Assembly: GCA_014238285.1 (NCBI GenBank)
Contig: JABABK010000006.1
Location: 41,666-105,665 of the forward strand
DNA from: Hellea sp.
GTDB taxonomy: Bacteria > Pseudomonadota > Alphaproteobacteria > Caulobacterales > Maricaulaceae
Length of the DNA: 64,000 nucleotides
Reading direction: 5' to 3'
Shown: positions 60,464 to 64,000 of the stretch, piece after piece
Position numbering within the stretch: the first letter of the stretch is position 1
Layout of the letters: each line of letters opens with the position of its first letter
Notes under the pieces: generated by a model
The model's database searches: none
What the model saw: only the letters and a program-made list of their open reading frames with translations
Told to the model about the DNA's origin: nothing
Program-made: the position numbers and the translations under genes

Positions 60464-61696
60464 TTAACTGCGACATAGTTCTAATGCGAAACATTTGCTC
60501 TTTAGATAATTCGTCGTGACACCGTAACATATTCCGCCAATATTGAGCTTATATTTGCCGTCTTTTGCGCCGCGGCTAGAGATTACAAACTCTCGCGTAA
60601 CGCATGAAGCCTCGCCTTTTTCACAAGATTCAATATCGCCAAAACAAAATGGACCAAGCGGTAAAGCCTGAACCGATGGCGTGCCATCAGGTAAAATAGT
60701 AACTGGCTTGCCATTGGCATCGGAAATCCAAATATATCCGATCTCAAAATTCGTAAACGTCACATTTGAATAACAATTACAGACCGAAATAGATAGAGTT
60801 TCCAGATCGTCTGTCTCCAGATTATCACATTTTCCATCACCCCAACTCACGGATATGCATGGTATAAGATCAGGCATATCAACTTCTTTACATCCCCCAC
60901 AGGCATTGCAGACAATATCTTGTAGTAAGGTCATATATTGAGCCTCATCACCGAGCCCGCCAATTGTTGCCTTACCGCCAGTTTGCTCGGCCAAGTCTGT
61001 GAAATTCTTTATTGTACCGGGGTTGTTATGAAAACCGCCTTGGACCAAATGCGTGAATACAGTCACATTTTGGGACTTACAAACTATAATGGAATTAGCT
61101 GTTGCCGCATCATCGGCACCGCTTTGCGGTTCTCCTTGATCCATCGGTTCATCACTAATATAAAATATTGCTCGGCACGCATTTTCTCGCCAGTCAAAAT
61201 ATTTAGCGATATCAGCCGTAGCATCCGCGCCCTCTTCATTCGTGCCGCGACCTGTCGTATCACTATAAAATACAGGCGCTGGACTTAATCCTAATGAATT
61301 TATATAATTACGATGGGTTTGCGAAAAATTCGATCCCGAAAACGTGCCCTGAATACCAAACCAGGAAATTCTTAAATCCGTTGGGCATTTACTTTGTGCC
61401 GCTTTAATTGCCCTATCCGCAACGCGCGATATAGCGCCGCCTTTAGAACTCATACTTCCACTGGTATCGATCAGCACAACCAAATCAACAACTGGTTTTT
61501 GCCCGCCAACAGGTGTGGAACAGGGACAGCTATCTTTTTCTGTTTTACAAGGATCAAGCGCGAAATGGCGATCTTTCTGTTGCCTATTTAAGTAATCATT
61601 AATGTCTGAATGTATTCTTTCGCAGACATCTTTTGGCTCGCCGCGCTTGCGGCCCAGCCCCGTTATAGTTTTTTCAAAATCAATTTGTTTGGTCAT
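60464..61696 (-). CDS. Cys-rich von Willebrand factor A domain protein, no signal peptide
   Basis: VVDLVVLIDTSGSMSSKGGAI MIDAS DxSxS; C-terminal half with many Cys (CNACGGCKE, CNCYSN, CFGDIESCEKGEASC). Confidence 0.8.
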   Translation of the reverse strand: MTKQIDFEKTITGLGRKRGEPKDVCERIHSDINDYLNRQQKDRHFALDPCKTEKDSCPCSTPVGGQKPVVDLVVLIDTSGSMSSKGGAISRVADRAIKAAQSKCPTDLRISWFGIQGTFSGSNFSQTHRNYINSLGLSPAPVFYSDTTGRGTNEEGADATADIAKYFDWRENACRAIFYISDEPMDQGEPQSGADDAATANSIIVCKSQNVTVFTHLVQGGFHNNPGTIKNFTDLAEQTGGKATIGGLGDEAQYMTLLQDIVCNACGGCKEVDMPDLIPCISVSWGDGKCDNLETDDLETLSISVCNCYSNVTFTNFEIGYIWISDANGKPVTILPDGTPSVQALPLGPFCFGDIESCEKGEASCVTREFVISSRGAKDGKYKLNIGGICYGVTTNYLKSKCFALELCRS

Positions 61697-61903
61697 GTTT
61701 AGCTCCTTTATTTGTTGAAGCTGAATAATGCCCGTTCCCAAAGCCCTTCGCTGTGACAGCCATCACGGCAAACACAAAACTGCATTTCGGGGCTTCTCAC
61801 ACGCCCACTTTCTATTGGACTAACGCGAACAACTCCCGTAAAGGGCGCGCGAATAGACTTTAATTAGGCGCCGCCCCAACATTTGCGTGCGCGAAAGACC
61901 AAG

Positions 61904-63994
61904 ATGACAGACTTTGCTAACATACACCCGGTTCTAGCCGGCGCTATCACCGCACGTGGCTATGAGACTTTAACCCCCGTCCAAACTGAAGTCAGCGACC
62001 CTGCCCATGAAGGCAAAGACATGCTCGTCTCGGCCCAGACGGGTTCAGGCAAAACCGTCGCGTTTGGCCTGGCGCTCGCTACAACTATTCTTGGCGATGA
62101 AGACAAACTTCCAAAGGCAGATTCGCCTCTCGTCGTCGCAATCGCCCCCACAAGAGAGCTGGCCCTACAGGTCAAACGTGAACTAGAGTGGCTTTACCGT
62201 CCGGCTGGCGCGAATTTCGCCACCTGTGTTGGCGGTATGGACATGCGCGACGAGAGACGCGCGCTTGGCCGCGGCGCACACATCGTTGTCGGCACGCCGG
62301 GACGTTTGTGCGACCATATTAAACGCGGCTCTCTTGATATGACAGAAATCCGCGCCATCGTGCTGGATGAAGCAGATGAAATGCTCAAAATGGGTTTCCG
62401 TGAAGAGCTCGACCTTATCCTTGGCGCTGCGCCCGAAGACCACCGCTCGCTTATGTTCTCGGCGACTGTCTCAAAGTCAATCGCTCGGCTGACACAACAG
62501 TTTCAAAAAGATGCCGTACGCATCAATACCGTTTCATCAGCCCCGCAACATGTCGACATTGAATACCGCGCTTTAACCGTTCACAAAAACGACCAAGAAA
62601 ACGCCATCATCAATTTACTACAATATTACGATGCCAAAAACGCTATCGTATTTGGCGATACCCGCGTCGCCGTTAACCGAATGACCCAGCGCTTTAACAA
62701 TCGTGGTTTCTCGGTTGTTACGCTTTCTGGCGAGCTATCTCAAAAAGAACGAAGCCATGCCATACAGGCCATGCGCGATGGTCGTGCCCGTGTGTGTATC
62801 GCAACAGATGTTGCCGCACGCGGACTAGACCTACCTGACCTAGAACTGGTTATTCACGCCTCCATCCCGAAAAACCGTGAAGCCCTTTTGCACCGTTCTG
62901 GCCGAACAGGCCGCGCGGGCCGTAAAGGTGTCAGCGCAATCATAGTCCCGCATAATGGCCGCCGCCGCACAGAACGGCTTTTAAATGATGCCAGCATCAA
63001 AGCAGAATGGGCTGCGCCTCCTTCCGCCGCAGATGTTCTCGCCAAAGATAATGAGCGTCTATTAGAATCTCTGACCCTGACCGAAGAAGTCAGCGAAAGC
63101 GAACGCGATCTCGTCGTTCAGCTTCTCAAGGCCAGCACGCCTGAAACCATCGCCACGCTTTTCCTCAGAAATTACCGCGCTGGCCGCGCGGCCCCCGAGG
63201 AACTTCTCGGCGTCGCAGCTTATGATCCATCCCGTGAAGGCGGCTCCAAGCGCGGCGAAAGAGGCGAGCGTAAACAACGCAGCCGTAATGACTTTGAAGG
63301 CGGCGTCTGGTTCTCCCTTAACCTTGGCCGCAAACAAAAAGCCGAGCCACGCTGGATCCTGCCCATGCTCTGCAAATCAGGTGATCTCAGAAAAGGTGAA
63401 ATCGGCTCTATTAAAATCAGCGAAACCCGCACATTTGTGGAAATCGCGCCCGGCGGCGTTGGCCGCTTTGTCGAAGCCATCGGCCCAGCCGGTAAAATCG
63501 AAAAAGCCATAACGGCCAGCCGCATAGACGGCACGCCGGACTTCTCCAACGCCGACAATCGGCCCGAATATAAACCTCGCGATAAATCTCAATATCCGAA
63601 TAAAAAACGCGACCGCGAAAGAGCTCGTAGCAATCACCCAAAAGGCAAAGACGGCCACGGGCCAAAAGACCGCTCTAGCGTCAAATCAAAATCCTATGAA
63701 GGCCACCAAAACCATGAGGGCAAGAAACCTTATGAAGGCAAAAGAAACGAAACGCCTGGCTATAAAGGCAAGTCGCTCGACAAATATGACAGCGGCGACA
63801 AACCCCTCTCCAAAAAAGACCTAGCCCGCCGCGCCGCAAAGGCCGATGGCGGCAAGACCTATGATGACAAGCCAAGAGAAGCGGGTAAAAAACCCCACAA
63901 AAAGAAACTCGCCGCAGCCGCCAAACGCGCCGCTGGTGAAGGCGGAAAGCCGAAATCAGGCGGAGCGAAGTTAAAGCGTAAGAAGCGAGAGTAG
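61904..63994 (+). CDS. DEAD-box RNA helicase with DbpA-like RNA-binding domain and basic low-complexity tail
   Basis: AQTGSGKTVAFGLAL, VLDEADEMLKMGF, SATVSK, HRSGRTGRAGRKG; VWFSLNLGRKQKAEPRWILPMLCKSGDLRKGEIGSIKI DbpA-type domain; Lys/Gly/Asp tail. Confidence 0.95.
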   Translation: MTDFANIHPVLAGAITARGYETLTPVQTEVSDPAHEGKDMLVSAQTGSGKTVAFGLALATTILGDEDKLPKADSPLVVAIAPTRELALQVKRELEWLYRPAGANFATCVGGMDMRDERRALGRGAHIVVGTPGRLCDHIKRGSLDMTEIRAIVLDEADEMLKMGFREELDLILGAAPEDHRSLMFSATVSKSIARLTQQFQKDAVRINTVSSAPQHVDIEYRALTVHKNDQENAIINLLQYYDAKNAIVFGDTRVAVNRMTQRFNNRGFSVVTLSGELSQKERSHAIQAMRDGRARVCIATDVAARGLDLPDLELVIHASIPKNREALLHRSGRTGRAGRKGVSAIIVPHNGRRRTERLLNDASIKAEWAAPPSAADVLAKDNERLLESLTLTEEVSESERDLVVQLLKASTPETIATLFLRNYRAGRAAPEELLGVAAYDPSREGGSKRGERGERKQRSRNDFEGGVWFSLNLGRKQKAEPRWILPMLCKSGDLRKGEIGSIKISETRTFVEIAPGGVGRFVEAIGPAGKIEKAITASRIDGTPDFSNADNRPEYKPRDKSQYPNKKRDRERARSNHPKGKDGHGPKDRSSVKSKSYEGHQNHEGKKPYEGKRNETPGYKGKSLDKYDSGDKPLSKKDLARRAAKADGGKTYDDKPREAGKKPHKKKLAAAAKRAAGEGGKPKSGGAKLKRKKRE

Positions 63995-64000
63995 AGTTTC

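Noticed and set aside
1-64000. tRNA/rRNA genes, integrase or IS transposases
   Set aside because: None recognised on either strand by reading; no tRNAscan or ISfinder run was possible.

Overview
This is a 64 kb alphaproteobacterial chromosomal window, mostly dense housekeeping genes. I infer the lineage (Hyphomonadaceae/Caulobacterales-like) from gene content and repeat style only. Core content: thrS/yidD, rimM, metK/ahcY, a riboswitch-controlled gcv operon, argS, ispH/rnhA, msrA/selO, sdhCDA, rpsU and a DbpA-like DEAD helicase. Two regions look accessory. Region 1 (about 21.0-24.2 kb) has a leaderless subtilase with an I9-like segment, a downstream lipoprotein that appears to carry a second I9-like inhibitor segment, and a divergent leaderless NUC1-type (DRGH) nuclease. 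Region 2 (about 36-58.6 kb) looks like a surface-polysaccharide locus: ABC exporter, a multi-domain glycosyltransferase, two sulfotransferase-like genes, cysD-cysNC sulfate activation, rfbABCD and GH16. In it, CysD carries an in-frame N-terminal helix-turn-helix-like domain, cysNC is translationally coupled to a DHH phosphoesterase (predicted PAP phosphatase), and a wHTH-nucleotidyltransferase-like ORF lies nearby. Other points of interest: cupin and NADAR genes coupled by 4-nt overlaps into the gcv operon, three tandem lipobox/beta-barrel paralogs (one with a 30-bp Gly/Tyr-rich repeat), several dispersed palindromic repeats, a duplicated gene 3' end, a short HEAGH metalloprotease remnant, and an A6 frameshift site in a sulfotransferase-like gene. 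All assignments come from reading the translations; no database search was run.
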